Positions 45,527-54,755 of a stretch of DNA of 64,000 nt are shown one piece after another (position 1 is the first letter of the stretch; each line of letters opens with the position of its first letter). A model generated the notes under the pieces. That model ran no database searches. It was not told where the DNA came from and saw nothing but the letters and a program-made list of their open reading frames with translations. This stretch comes from Glaciecola blandensis. GTDB lineage: Bacteria; Pseudomonadota; Gammaproteobacteria; Enterobacterales; Alteromonadaceae. Location: positions 1,132,163-1,196,162 of the forward strand of contig NZ_JAVRIE010000001.1 of NCBI RefSeq assembly GCF_031846165.1, in the 5' to 3' direction. A program made the translations under genes and the position numbers.

Positions 45527-46685
45527 TGAATTGTCCTGTATTGTCTTTTGCGAAAAGTGTTTGTAGTTTAGGTACAAACAATGCCTTTCGCCACCCACTT
45601 ATAATATCAGGTTGGAGTGCCATCGCGTCTAACTCATCAAAATCAAACCAGCACCACTTTAACCACTGATTCAACTGCTTTTTAGATGCCAAGACTTCAG
45701 CCCGCGTATTGTTCTCAACAGCTAACTCGTCACATATACGTTTCAATTCAGATAGTGCTTTTTTATAAGCTGAGAAGTCAATCAGTCTTTGAATTCTGCC
45801 GGGACAATCAGCCTGCTCAGTAGCACGAGCTTGCATCACAAATGCTAGCAAGGTGTCGCAATGGATCCTCGCTTCTTTCGGTGTTATCGATTGCAACTGA
45901 AATAACTTTGCTTTGGTATCTGGCAGCTTCATTGCGACTTCTAGCATAGACTGCTCTCGTAGCACAAAGTTAATGGCCATATCCCTTTTTTGTGCCTGTT
46001 CTAATCGCCATGCAGCAATCAATTTAAGCGCTTCACGTGAGTGAGCACCTAATTTCCAGTTATTTTTTATAGATAAGTAGGCATATTCAGAAGGTAAGTC
46101 AGTGCGCTTTTTTTGCGATAAAAAGGCGGATTCAGCAAAAACCCAATCTGTTTGCCCTAAGCTTTCTACCTGCTTTGCTAAGTCATGATAGACCGGCAGC
46201 AAATAAAATACATCTGCAGCTGCATAGTGGAGCTGCTCTGACGATAAAGGACGTGCAATCCAGTCAGTGCGAGATTCTCCTTTATCTACATGAACTTCTA
46301 ATATTTGCTCTACGAGGTTTGCATAGCCCAAAGTTTGCCCCATATCTAATAGATTCGCTGCAAACTGAGTATCATATAAGGGCGATGGAACGACGCCTAG
46401 ATTGTGCCATAAGGCATCGAGATCTTCAGAACAAGAATGCAATACTTTAACAACGGATTCATCACAAAGAATATTCGAGAATATGCTTAAATCAGCAATG
46501 GCAACGGGATCTATCAGAGCTAAATGTTCACCATCATAAACCTGGATTAAACCAAGTTGAGGCACCAATGTTCGCGTTCTGACAAATTCCGTATCAATCG
46601 CTAGCGCGCTCGCCCATTTTATCTTTTCGCAGTATTCTACCAGTGCTTTTTGTGTATCGATATATTCAAATTCAATCAACGCCAA
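45507..46685 (-). CDS. rnd: Ribonuclease D
   Basis: The 392-residue protein is RNase D, a 3'-to-5' exoribonuclease that trims tRNA precursors in the cytosol. The DEDD exonuclease domain has AIDTEFVRTRTLVPQLGLIQ (near residue 30), VLHSCSEDLDAL, DTQFAANLL and the final LHYAAADVFYL. HRDC-type helices follow (about 210-370). Translation begins at TTG 46685 directly after the fadD stop, with only a weak AGAGA site; TTG 46679 is an alternative. The fadD-rnd order is conserved in E. coli. Confidence 0.95.
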   Translation of the reverse strand: MALIEFEYIDTQKALVEYCEKIKWASALAIDTEFVRTRTLVPQLGLIQVYDGEHLALIDPVAIADLSIFSNILCDESVVKVLHSCSEDLDALWHNLGVVPSPLYDTQFAANLLDMGQTLGYANLVEQILEVHVDKGESRTDWIARPLSSEQLHYAAADVFYLLPVYHDLAKQVESLGQTDWVFAESAFLSQKKRTDLPSEYAYLSIKNNWKLGAHSREALKLIAAWRLEQAQKRDMAINFVLREQSMLEVAMKLPDTKAKLFQLQSITPKEARIHCDTLLAFVMQARATEQADCPGRIQRLIDFSAYKKALSELKRICDELAVENNTRAEVLASKKQLNQWLKWCWFDFDELDAMALQPDIISGWRKALFVPKLQTLFAKDNTGQFNALRSI

Positions 46686-48338
46686 TTAGTCTCTTAGTTC
46701 ACGACGCAGTATTTTACCCACGTTCGTTTTAGGAAGCTCGTCGCGAAACTCTATAGTTTTTGGCACTTTATATCCAGTTAATAAAGACTTACAGTGTTCA
46801 ATAACTTGCTGCTCGGTAACGTCGTCGCTTTTCTTAACCACAAATAATTTCACAACTTCACCCGAGACTTCATGTGGAATACCGATCGCAGCAGCTTCCA
46901 TGACACCGTCATGCATTGCCGCAACCTCTTCAATTTCATTTGGAAATACATTGAACCCCGAGACCAAAATCATATCTTTTTTGCGGTCGACAATATAGAA
47001 AAAGCCGTCTTCATCCATCTTCGCAATATCGCCCGTTGCTAACCAGCCATCTGACATAATTTCGTCAGTTGCTTCAGGACGATTCAGATAACCCACCATG
47101 ACTTGCGGACCTTTAACAAACATTTCACCGGCTTCGCCTTCAGCAACGTCCTCACCTTCATCGTCAACTAAACGAATATCCGTTGATGGCACAGGAAGCC
47201 CGATTGAGCCCTTGTATTCGCTAATATTTGTTGGATTAACTGTTACGACGGGTGAACATTCAGTGAGGCCATAACCCTCAAGTAATACAGTGCCTGTTAT
47301 CGCCTGCCACTTTTCAGCTACAGGCCTTTGCACAGCCATGCCACCGCCAAGTCCGAATCTGAAATTACTAAAATCCAACTCTGCAAACCCGGGTGTATTG
47401 ATCAGGCCATTAAATAAGGTATTCACGCCAGTGATGATAGCAAACGGGTATTTATTGAGTTCGCTAACAAAACCCTTCATATCTCTAGGGTTAGTGATCA
47501 AAAGGTTTGGACAACCATATTTTAAGAAAGTGAGGCAATTGCTGGTCAAAGCGAAGATATGATAAAGCGGTAATGCTGTCACTACCATGTCTTTGCCGAT
47601 GGACACCGAACTCTCCAAGGTTCCTGAGACTTGTTCTAAGTTTGCGACCATATTCTGATGGCTTAACATCGCTCCTTTAGAAACACCTGTTGTACCGCCA
47701 GTATATTGAAGAAATGCGATATCTGAAGGGAGTACTTTCGGTCTTGAATATGTTTGATTCTCGCCAATAGCCATTGCCTGTGTGAAACGTTTCGCCTTCG
47801 GCAAATCATAATCAGGCACCATTTTTTTGATATATTTCACTGCAAAATTAACAATCCAGCGTTTGGGTGCGGGAAGCATATCAGCAATACTGGTCAACAG
47901 AACTTCTTGTACAGGCGTATCTTGAATCACTTTGGCCAATGTATGAGCAAAATTATCAACTATCACAATCGTTTTAACGTTGGCATCAGTCAGTTGATGC
48001 TGCAATTCTCTCGGCGTATACAAAGGGTTCACATTGACAACCGTCATGCCGGCTCTAAGGACACCAAAAAGCGCAATTGGATACTGAAGTAAGTTTGGCA
48101 TCATAATAGCCACGGCATCGCCTTTCTGTAAGCCTTGGCTTTGCAAGTAGGCGGCAAATTGCATCGATAATACATCTAAGTCTTCAAAAGAAATTTCGTG
48201 CCCCATATTGATAAAGGCAGTTTGGTTAGCGTATTCAGTTACAGAAGTTTCAAATATTTCTAAAATAGTAGGCAAATTTGCTACATCTATTTCAGGTTTC
48301 ATGGCTTTGTCGTAATGCTTTAACCAGACTTTTTCCAC
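46686..48338 (-). CDS. fadD: Long-chain fatty-acid-CoA ligase FadD
   Basis: The 550-residue protein activates fatty acids with ATP and CoA at the inner membrane. AMP-binding motifs are YTGGTTGVSKGAMLSH (P-loop, near 205), LLEGYGLTECSPVV and DGWLATGDIAKMDEDGFFYI. The C-terminal catalytic lysine lies in TNVGKILRREL. Start: GTG 48338 gives (M)EKVWLKHYD, as in E. coli MKKVWLNRY, and AAGGA lies seven bases before it. An ATG 36 bases earlier is less likely. A candidate FadR operator is centred about 54 bp upstream. rnd follows with no gap. Confidence 0.97.
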   Translation of the reverse strand: MEKVWLKHYDKAMKPEIDVANLPTILEIFETSVTEYANQTAFINMGHEISFEDLDVLSMQFAAYLQSQGLQKGDAVAIMMPNLLQYPIALFGVLRAGMTVVNVNPLYTPRELQHQLTDANVKTIVIVDNFAHTLAKVIQDTPVQEVLLTSIADMLPAPKRWIVNFAVKYIKKMVPDYDLPKAKRFTQAMAIGENQTYSRPKVLPSDIAFLQYTGGTTGVSKGAMLSHQNMVANLEQVSGTLESSVSIGKDMVVTALPLYHIFALTSNCLTFLKYGCPNLLITNPRDMKGFVSELNKYPFAIITGVNTLFNGLINTPGFAELDFSNFRFGLGGGMAVQRPVAEKWQAITGTVLLEGYGLTECSPVVTVNPTNISEYKGSIGLPVPSTDIRLVDDEGEDVAEGEAGEMFVKGPQVMVGYLNRPEATDEIMSDGWLATGDIAKMDEDGFFYIVDRKKDMILVSGFNVFPNEIEEVAAMHDGVMEAAAIGIPHEVSGEVVKLFVVKKSDDVTEQQVIEHCKSLLTGYKVPKTIEFRDELPKTNVGKILRRELRD

Positions 48339-48383
48339 ATTGATGTCCTTTAAAAAAGTAATGATACGCTGCACTTCGACATA

Positions 48384-48400
48384 AACAGTCCGGTACAGTC
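48384..48400 (-). promoter_or_regulatory. Candidate FadR operator upstream of fadD
   Basis: The 17-base minus-strand sequence GACTGTACCGGACTGTT matches the E. coli FadR consensus AACTGGTCnGACCTGTT at 12 of 16 defined positions, including both outer half-site cores. It lies about 46 bp before the fadD GTG. The regulator gene fadR is in this window. Binding is inference. Confidence 0.45.
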
Positions 48401-48548
48401 TTATTCTTCTTAATTTGTTTTTTGAATTAACGAGGGTGTCGTGCCCCTACTTAACCCCGTAATACTAAAGGATGATTGCATAAAGATAAACTTTCCTGCT
48501 CATTCATCTCATGAATAGGAACTATATTTTATATCAAGCTGGCTATTT

Positions 48549-49409
48549 TTAATCTGAAATTTTCAACTGACAATGATTCTTAACGATACTCGCTAGTTCG
48601 TTAACTGACTCCATGTGCACGTGATGCCCGCCTTTCAAGCTAGTAAGCTGTAAATTTTGAAATAAACCTTGGCGTTCTTTCATTAGCTTTTTCACTTTTT
48701 CAAAGCCGCTTTCGCCCAACACAACATGTATGGGACAAAGTATGCTTTTGACGATATTTTCAGCTTGAAGTGATGTTAATCTAATCGACGATTGAGTGCG
48801 GAGTCGTTTATCAGTTGTCCACTCTAGATCACCATTGTCCAGTTCTCGAACATTTCGCCTCAAAATAGTCTCTGCATTCATTTCACATAAATCGCTTACT
48901 CTCCGCCGCGCTTGAACAATAGACGCAAAGTCATTTGGTTGTTTTATTGGCTTTCCATTCGCAGCGATACGACTTTCTATCGAACCACGTATTTGTGAAA
49001 TCGTCGTTGATTCATCTTCGGTCAGTGGTCCGGCAGATTCGATACAAACAAAACTGCTCACTTTTTCAGGGAAACTTGCGCTGTAAATACTCGATATAAT
49101 GCCACCAAGAGAGTGTCCAACCAATGCGATCTTGTCCCATCCATTTTGCTCTACTAGATTGTGTAAGTCATTTACGTAATCTAGTAAATGGTAATGCGCA
49201 TCGGGACTGCGATGAGAAGACAGACCATGGCCCGGCAAATCAATTGCAATCGCATGATATGCTTCTAATTCTGGGAGTAAGGCCGAAAAGCTAGCAGCAT
49301 TATCCAACCATCCATGGACCAAAATCAGCAATGGCTTTCCCTGGTTATTATTGCTTAAGGCCGCGATCGTTTGCTTCCCTAGCTCGAATTGTATTTGCTC
49401 TATTGGCAT
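48549..49409 (-). CDS. Alpha/beta hydrolase
   Basis: The 286-residue protein is a typical alpha/beta-fold hydrolase without a signal peptide. The oxyanion-hole motif LVHGWLDNAASF lies near residue 30 and DLPGHGLSS near 60. The nucleophile elbow is GHSLGGIISS (serine near 98). The probable acid is in CPIHVVLGESGF (E/D shift) and the histidine in LKGGHHVHMESV. The substrate is unknown. It lies between slp and fadD, where E. coli has no such gene, so it is a lineage-specific insertion in an otherwise conserved order. The 210-bp stretch before fadD also holds its promoter and the candidate FadR site. Confidence 0.85.
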   Translation of the reverse strand: MPIEQIQFELGKQTIAALSNNNQGKPLLILVHGWLDNAASFSALLPELEAYHAIAIDLPGHGLSSHRSPDAHYHLLDYVNDLHNLVEQNGWDKIALVGHSLGGIISSIYSASFPEKVSSFVCIESAGPLTEDESTTISQIRGSIESRIAANGKPIKQPNDFASIVQARRRVSDLCEMNAETILRRNVRELDNGDLEWTTDKRLRTQSSIRLTSLQAENIVKSILCPIHVVLGESGFEKVKKLMKERQGLFQNLQLTSLKGGHHVHMESVNELASIVKNHCQLKISD

Positions 49410-49436
49410 GCAAAAAACTCTTGTATAACGTCAAAA

Positions 49437-49469
49437 ATAAAAAAGGCGATAGATTAATCTGATCGCCTT
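49437..49469 (-). terminator. slp terminator
   Basis: AAGGCGAT and ATCGCCTT form an 8-bp stem around an 11-base loop just after the slp stop. On the minus strand a U-rich run follows from the A-tract at 49433-49444. Confidence 0.75.
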
Positions 49470-49501
49470 ATTTCAAGAACAAGCAAAGCGGTAATGCTGA
49501 G

Positions 49502-50170
49502 TTATTTTTCTTGAGTGCCTCTGGCGGGCTGATCTTGCGTAATATCACCCTGAGATGGTCCCACAGGTCGCGATGCTTCAACAGTTCCCGATGCGCCATC
49601 TTTCACTTTCACGCGAACGGTGCCACTGTGATGATGAAATCCCCAACCTCGATGATAGCCATAGCGCGGACCAAATGCCCAGTAAGGTGAAAATGGAGAG
49701 AAAGAGAAAGCGGTTACTTCGTAATCGACTGTTTTTTTCCACATATGATAACCATCTGCAATCAGTACAGGATATACATATGCTTGCTCTCCAATCAAAC
49801 CTTCGGCAGGTTCACCTAGCTCGCCAATAAAGGTCACTAATCGGCCTTTTTCAAATACAAGTGGGTCAATAAAATCACGTACTCTGACTTTAAAACGGCC
49901 AGCACTCTCCGATGATAATCTTGGTTTTCCATAATGGTTGTTGGGGTAATGTAGGATTTCGATTTCCGAATAGTCTTTTTTATTGACTACGGCCACAATT
50001 TCACCGCCCCAACGGGCTTTTAAACCAACACCGGCCTGATCGCCATTGACAATCGTCTCATAACTAACGAGTTCAACTTCTTCTCCAATATCGATAGGGT
50101 CAGGATAGATAGCGCAGCCACCCAAAGTCAGGGCAAGTGCGGCGATGGAAACTTTGAAAATAGAAGGCAT
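49502..50170 (-). CDS. slp: Slp-family outer-membrane lipoprotein
   Basis: The 222-residue protein has a lipoprotein signal peptide (LGGC, cysteine 19) and the Slp domain (about 30-180). Family motifs are GLKARWGGEIVAVVNKKDYS, EILHYP, RFKVRVRDFIDPLVFEKGR and VTFIGELGEP. It ends with a glycine/histidine-rich and then disordered tail. Slp lipoproteins are induced in stationary phase or starvation in E. coli; the role is not settled. A GGGAG site lies seven bases before the ATG. The slp/tsaB/yoaA neighbourhood is conserved. Confidence 0.93.
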   Translation of the reverse strand: MPSIFKVSIAALALTLGGCAIYPDPIDIGEEVELVSYETIVNGDQAGVGLKARWGGEIVAVVNKKDYSEIEILHYPNNHYGKPRLSSESAGRFKVRVRDFIDPLVFEKGRLVTFIGELGEPAEGLIGEQAYVYPVLIADGYHMWKKTVDYEVTAFSFSPFSPYWAFGPRYGYHRGWGFHHHSGTVRVKVKDGASGTVEASRPVGPSQGDITQDQPARGTQEK

Positions 50171-50392
50171 ATATTTACTCCCAGTGAGTATTGCATATTA
50201 GTCAGTGGGTACTGATTTTTTGTATTTATTTTTACATATCGTTGATGTATGTATTTTTTTCGTCTTTCAACAGCGAGTGAGTCAATAACTGAACACTTAA
50301 CGAATCACTATTCATTAATACTACTATACCGCAAAATTTGACCAATAAAAGCGACAACAGTTCAGAACAAAATAGCAAACAAGACTTTACGT

Positions 50393-50725
50393 TTAAGCAA
50401 AGATATCGACACCGAGCAGTTGAGAAATATCTTCCCGTTGATTTTGCTTGTCGATGCTTTGATACAATTCGAGCTCTTTCCTGACACGGAGATTGACAGT
50501 GTCGTCGTAGTTACTAGTTTGCTTGAAGTCTTCAGCACGCTGAAACACTTCTTCATTTCCAACGACTAGTTTTGTTGACTCGAGTTGTTCGCCTTCGATA
50601 AGCGCAGCTTTTTGCTGCTCGCTATCAAAGTCTCTGCGGCGCAGCAGTGGCTTATCTTGCGTTGTTTGAACCGCATCTTTGCTAATATAAATAGCACTAG
50701 TATTGTTGATATTCGCTGTATCCAC
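50393..50725 (-). CDS. Small hypothetical protein after tsaB
   Basis: The 110-residue protein is polar and mostly helical, without a signal peptide or membrane segment. It ends ISQLLGVDIFA, a C-terminal pattern I have the impression of from other small marine gammaproteobacterial proteins, but I cannot name a family. GTG 50725 has an AAGGTG site five bases before it and lies 16 bases after the tsaB stop, so it belongs to the tsaB operon. The 222-bp stretch between it and slp holds only presumed promoter sequence. Confidence 0.7.
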   Translation of the reverse strand: MDTANINNTSAIYISKDAVQTTQDKPLLRRRDFDSEQQKAALIEGEQLESTKLVVGNEEVFQRAEDFKQTSNYDDTVNLRVRKELELYQSIDKQNQREDISQLLGVDIFA

Positions 50726-50741
50726 TCACTCACCTTTAAGG

Positions 50742-51452
50742 CTATTCTTTACCTGGCAGCTTTTTCCACGTCACTTTATCTCTCAAATAGGTGGGCGATA
50801 AATCGTCTACAGACTTTATATCTCCGGATTCAAGTGACTGCATAGCTATCGACAACATGAACTTTGCGGAGGGATACAGCACCTTAATCGACTCCGCTTC
50901 ATGCTCTTTTTCTTTTTGCTTCAGTTCGTCTGGATATGCGTCCCAGCCTGTCCCTACTTTCCCAATGGTAACACCCTTACTAGTGCTTGTAGTAGCATAT
51001 TTTTTGAGCGCCTCTGTAGGCGACAACACTGCCTCATCCTGTAAGGCAACTACGACACCGTTCACGACTTCGAAGTCACCCATATAAACTTCAGCCATCC
51101 GCGCATCGATCAATGCATGGGTTCGAGTGAAACCATGTTCTTCATAGTTTTGCTGCGCCATTGCTGCTAATGTTGATACTTCTACCACTGGAAGGTCAGC
51201 TCCGAGAGCTAAACCTTGCACGATACCAGTCGCAATACGAACGCCTGTAAAACTGCCCGGCCCACGACCAAATGCAATGACATCCAGCTCCTTGAGCTTG
51301 ATATTATGCCGTTTTAACAAAGTATCTATCATCGGCAAGACTTTTTGACTGTGTTGCTGCGGACATATTTCAAAAATATCATCTATTTTATTGTCTATCA
51401 TCAATGCGACAGAGCAGGCTTCAGTGGCAGTATCAATAGCTAAAATTTTCAT
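50742..51452 (-). CDS. tsaB: tRNA t6A biosynthesis protein TsaB
   Basis: The 236-residue protein is TsaB (YeaZ), a scaffold that works with TsaD, TsaE and TsaC to make threonylcarbamoyladenosine at tRNA position 37 in the cytosol. It shows ILAIDTATEACSVAL at the N-terminus, AFGRGPGSFTGVRIATGIVQ near residue 60 and ALIDARMAEVYMG near 115. It lies between yoaA and slp, the conserved order. The gap to yoaA is three bases, so they are co-transcribed. Confidence 0.96.
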   Translation of the reverse strand: MKILAIDTATEACSVALMIDNKIDDIFEICPQQHSQKVLPMIDTLLKRHNIKLKELDVIAFGRGPGSFTGVRIATGIVQGLALGADLPVVEVSTLAAMAQQNYEEHGFTRTHALIDARMAEVYMGDFEVVNGVVVALQDEAVLSPTEALKKYATTSTSKGVTIGKVGTGWDAYPDELKQKEKEHEAESIKVLYPSAKFMLSIAMQSLESGDIKSVDDLSPTYLRDKVTWKKLPGKE

Positions 51453-51455
51453 GGT

Positions 51456-53369
51456 TTAATCAATCTGTTGTAGGAAGTCATATACAGTTTCTAAACTGCG
51501 AGTTCGTTTCATGGCTGGCAGACTACTCAAAAATGTCTGGCCATATTGTTTAGTAACTAAACGATTATCACAAATAACCAATACACCCTTATCGGTTTCA
51601 TCTCTAATTAAGCGCCCTGCTCCCTGCTTAAGTGTAATGACTGCTTGTGGGATCTGAATTTGAGCAAAAGCATTGCCACCTTGTTTCTTGCAGTCTTCTA
51701 TTCGCGCTTGAAGCAAAGGATCGTCAGGAGAAGCAAAAGGCAGTTTGTCTATCATTACGCACAATAAGTCATCACCTTTTACATCGACCCCTTCCCAGAA
51801 AGCTCCGGTGCCAAACAGCACAGCTTGCTGATCGCGCAGGTACTCGTCTAATAATGCTTGCTTTGTCGTACTTCCTTGAACCAAAATTTGATTTTCAATT
51901 TTCTCTTCAACCAGTTCAGCAACCTCTCGCATCATCGCGTGACTCGTGAACAGAATAAAAGCGCGGCCCTTACTAGCATCAATTAACCCACATGCAATAT
52001 CCACAAGTTTACTCTTGATACTCCTGTCGTTCGGTTCGGGTAAAAAGCGAGGAATACACAATATCGCCTGATTGGCGTAATCAAAGGGGCTATCTAGTGA
52101 GAGCGTTTTCGCATTGAAAAGCCCCATCAACTGACGATAATGATCAAAGTTTTCATCTACCATCAGCGTGGCGGATGTGAATACCCATGCAGAGTTCTGA
52201 GATTCCATAATCCCAGAAAACTTATCTGCGATACTTAATGGCGTGAGATGCAAAACGACATGTCTTGGCGTAGTTTCATACCATAGACTCACCCCGTTGC
52301 TGCTGTCATCGGTCACTTTATCCAAGCGCTCCATGAAGTCGACAATGCGCTCAATCATTAAGTCTAAATCTTTATCTCTGCCTTGCTGAACTATGGCTAC
52401 TTCAGCCAGTTGCTTCAAGTTTTGCTTTATAATTTCAATCTGTTTAGAGACATCTGTCTCTTTTAATTTTTCCAGCCAATTACCTCGTGCAGGGTTGTGC
52501 GGAAAAAGCATGCGTAAATCAGCCATATGCAACTGACACTTTTCAGCAACCTTACCGAGTTGGTCAGCATCTTTCAGCCCAGTTCGCTGTATAGCTATAA
52601 TATCTTTTGTTAAATCTTGGATCTGCCGACTAGAAATATTCACACCAAAATATTCGCTAGCGATATCTGGTACTTGGTGAGCTTCATCAAAAATCACGAC
52701 GTCGACTTCAGGCACCAACTCACCAAACCCGGTGTCTTTCAATGCAAGATCAGCAAAGAACAAATGGTGATTGACAACAATCACGTCAGCTTCCATGGCC
52801 TTTCTTCTGGCTTGAACCAAGTAACAGTCTTCATAACTTGGGCAATCTTTACCTAAACAGTTATCAACCGTCGACGTAACAATAGGCAAGACTTTGGCGT
52901 CTTCCTTAATCGTTTTCAGTTCACCTATATCGCCTGTATTCGTCGTTTCCGCCCATCGACGTACCGAACTAAACTCATTTAACACCTCTTTCTCGAGTAA
53001 GGTATTCCCACCGCCATGCTGTGATAAACGATGCAAGCACAAGTAATTTGAACGACCTTTTAGCAAAGCTGTTTTTTTTGTTTTATCTATCGCTTTTTTA
53101 ACAACAGGCAAATCGCGGTGAAACAATTGTTCCTGCAGGTTTTTGGTCCCCGTAGAAACGATAAATTTCTTTTTTGACAGCAGCGCGGGCGCTAAATAGG
53201 CAAAGGTTTTTCCCGTGCCTGTTCCAGCCTCAACAATGAGAGAGCCCTTATCTTTAATGGTATCAGCGACAGCAACTGCCATTTCAGTTTGTGCAGCACG
53301 AGGGCTAAAACCTGGAATAACGTCGGCGAGTGGTCCCGGGTTTGAAAAAAAGTCGGCGATATCAATCAT
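51456..53369 (-). CDS. yoaA: YoaA-type ATP-dependent DNA helicase
   Basis: The 637-residue protein is a DinG/XPD-like superfamily 2 helicase. Walker A is VEAGTGTGKTFAYLAPA (near residue 45). The iron-sulfur cysteines lie around TVDNCLGKDCPSYEDCYLV, DEAH is in VVIFDEAHQVPDI, and the C-terminal motif VI is LKQGAGRLIRDE. YoaA helps repair replication damage with HolC in E. coli. The start at ATG 53369 (MIDIADFFSNPGPLADVIPGF) agrees with homologues; an ATG 42 bases earlier would add an unrelated extension. No strong ribosome site is seen for either. Confidence 0.95.
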   Translation of the reverse strand: MIDIADFFSNPGPLADVIPGFSPRAAQTEMAVAVADTIKDKGSLIVEAGTGTGKTFAYLAPALLSKKKFIVSTGTKNLQEQLFHRDLPVVKKAIDKTKKTALLKGRSNYLCLHRLSQHGGGNTLLEKEVLNEFSSVRRWAETTNTGDIGELKTIKEDAKVLPIVTSTVDNCLGKDCPSYEDCYLVQARRKAMEADVIVVNHHLFFADLALKDTGFGELVPEVDVVIFDEAHQVPDIASEYFGVNISSRQIQDLTKDIIAIQRTGLKDADQLGKVAEKCQLHMADLRMLFPHNPARGNWLEKLKETDVSKQIEIIKQNLKQLAEVAIVQQGRDKDLDLMIERIVDFMERLDKVTDDSSNGVSLWYETTPRHVVLHLTPLSIADKFSGIMESQNSAWVFTSATLMVDENFDHYRQLMGLFNAKTLSLDSPFDYANQAILCIPRFLPEPNDRSIKSKLVDIACGLIDASKGRAFILFTSHAMMREVAELVEEKIENQILVQGSTTKQALLDEYLRDQQAVLFGTGAFWEGVDVKGDDLLCVMIDKLPFASPDDPLLQARIEDCKKQGGNAFAQIQIPQAVITLKQGAGRLIRDETDKGVLVICDNRLVTKQYGQTFLSSLPAMKRTRSLETVYDFLQQID

Positions 53370-53496
53370 TAAAATACAGCTAGATCCATGCAAAAGCGTA
53401 AGGGCGAGCATTATGCCAAAGAAAAAACAAATGTACGACTACTCAAGAGGATAGATTTTGCGTCGTGAAGGGAATTTGAAATTGATGACTGGAAAC

Positions 53497-53527
53497 AAAA
53501 CAGCCCTGTCAGTGGACAGGGCTGTTT
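53497..53527 (-). terminator. natAB terminator
   Basis: A 13-bp perfect stem (AAACAGCCCTGTC and complement) with a four-base loop lies 20 bp after the permease stop. It has T-rich sequence on both sides, so it can work in both directions, mainly for the minus-strand natAB operon. Confidence 0.85.
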
Positions 53528-53546
53528 ATTATTCGTGATACCAAAC

Positions 53547-54755
53547 TTATCTAAACAAGACTTTCTCTTGTTTAAACCAATGGATACAGAATGCTAACAA
53601 GCCGCCAGCAATAATTGCTGTTGACCCAAATATAGCAAATAGCTGCACGTAGTCCATGGTGCCTTTAATAAGCTCTTTAATTGCCAATGCGACATTGGTT
53701 AATGGCACCCATGCCCAGATTCCTTTTAATTCAACCCCAGGTAACATGGCGAAAATCACAGGAATAATGACAACAAAAACCAAAGGCGTCATATACCCTT
53801 GTGCTTCTTTAAATGACCTTGCGTAAATTGATAAGGTAAGTAAGACCGCAGCAAAAATAGCAACCACAGGCACTAACATCAAAAAGACGAGAATAAAGTC
53901 AATAGCACCAATAGAAGACATAAACTTCATGACAACTTCGTTTGCCGCACCTTGACTCAGTACGGTCGTCCATATCGCAATACTCAATACTGTCACCAGC
54001 GCGGAGGTCACCCCAGCAAAAGCAATAGTAAAAAACTTACCCAATACAATTTTGTTTCTTTCAATGGGTGTGATCAGTAATGTCTCGAGTGTGCCTCGTT
54101 CTTTTTCACCTGCACCGAGGTCACTGGCTGGCAACATTGCGCCCTGTAAGCACAACATAAAGATAAAGTAAGGAATAAGCCCACCGATATTCTCACCTTG
54201 AGTCTCTCGCTCATCAGCAACGTTCACTTGTTCAATCTTGATAGGTTCTAACAGACTTTTTTGTTGCTCTTCGTTTAATGTGAGGTTTTCAAAAGCGACG
54301 TTTTGATACTCTTCTGAAAATTCATCTACAATCTTGTTTAACACACTTTCAACCACGGCTAAGCCTGCTTGATTGCGGTAAAGCGTCAGTACAATTTTAC
54401 CGTTTGCTAGTACATCGCGACTGTAGTTTTCAGGGATTTCAATGACGAAATCAACATTGTCTGCCTTCACATAGGCTGTGATTTCTTCTTTCGTGTCAAT
54501 ATCAGCAGGCAATTCAACTAGTTTAAATTGCTCAACATCGTTGAGTTTCTGAGTGAATTCGCTGCTATATTCACCACCAATAATAGCAAAAGAGCGTTCT
54601 TCTGTTTTTGCCCCTTCGACCACTTTAGAGCCAACATAGATAGCTCCCCCAATGATTAAGGGAAACAACAGAATCGGCAGCGCGATCATAAAAAACAAGG
54701 TTTTGCGATCTCGAAGGAGCTCTTTAATTTCTTTTTGGAATACTAACCACATCAT
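53547..54755 (-). CDS. ABC transporter permease, NatB-like
   Basis: The 402-residue protein has an N-terminal membrane helix, a large extracytoplasmic region (about 45-175) and five or six helices in the C-terminal half (about 180-390). Its central motif AGEKERGTLETLLITPI is typical of the ABC-2/NatB permease family. Such exporters with NatA move sodium or other small solutes out of the cell. It overlaps the ATPase gene by one base (TAATG), so the two are translationally coupled. The substrate cannot be told. Confidence 0.9.
   Translation of the reverse strand: MMWLVFQKEIKELLRDRKTLFFMIALPILLFPLIIGGAIYVGSKVVEGAKTEERSFAIIGGEYSSEFTQKLNDVEQFKLVELPADIDTKEEITAYVKADNVDFVIEIPENYSRDVLANGKIVLTLYRNQAGLAVVESVLNKIVDEFSEEYQNVAFENLTLNEEQQKSLLEPIKIEQVNVADERETQGENIGGLIPYFIFMLCLQGAMLPASDLGAGEKERGTLETLLITPIERNKIVLGKFFTIAFAGVTSALVTVLSIAIWTTVLSQGAANEVVMKFMSSIGAIDFILVFLMLVPVVAIFAAVLLTLSIYARSFKEAQGYMTPLVFVVIIPVIFAMLPGVELKGIWAWVPLTNVALAIKELIKGTMDYVQLFAIFGSTAIIAGGLLAFCIHWFKQEKVLFR

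Noticed and set aside
45527..45598. Longer ycgL start at 45598
   Set aside because: The extra 24 residues do not match the family; ATG 45526 has a good ribosome site and fits homologues.
48339..48374. Longer fadD start at ATG 48374
   Set aside because: GTG 48338 has AAGGA at seven bases and aligns with the E. coli N-terminus.
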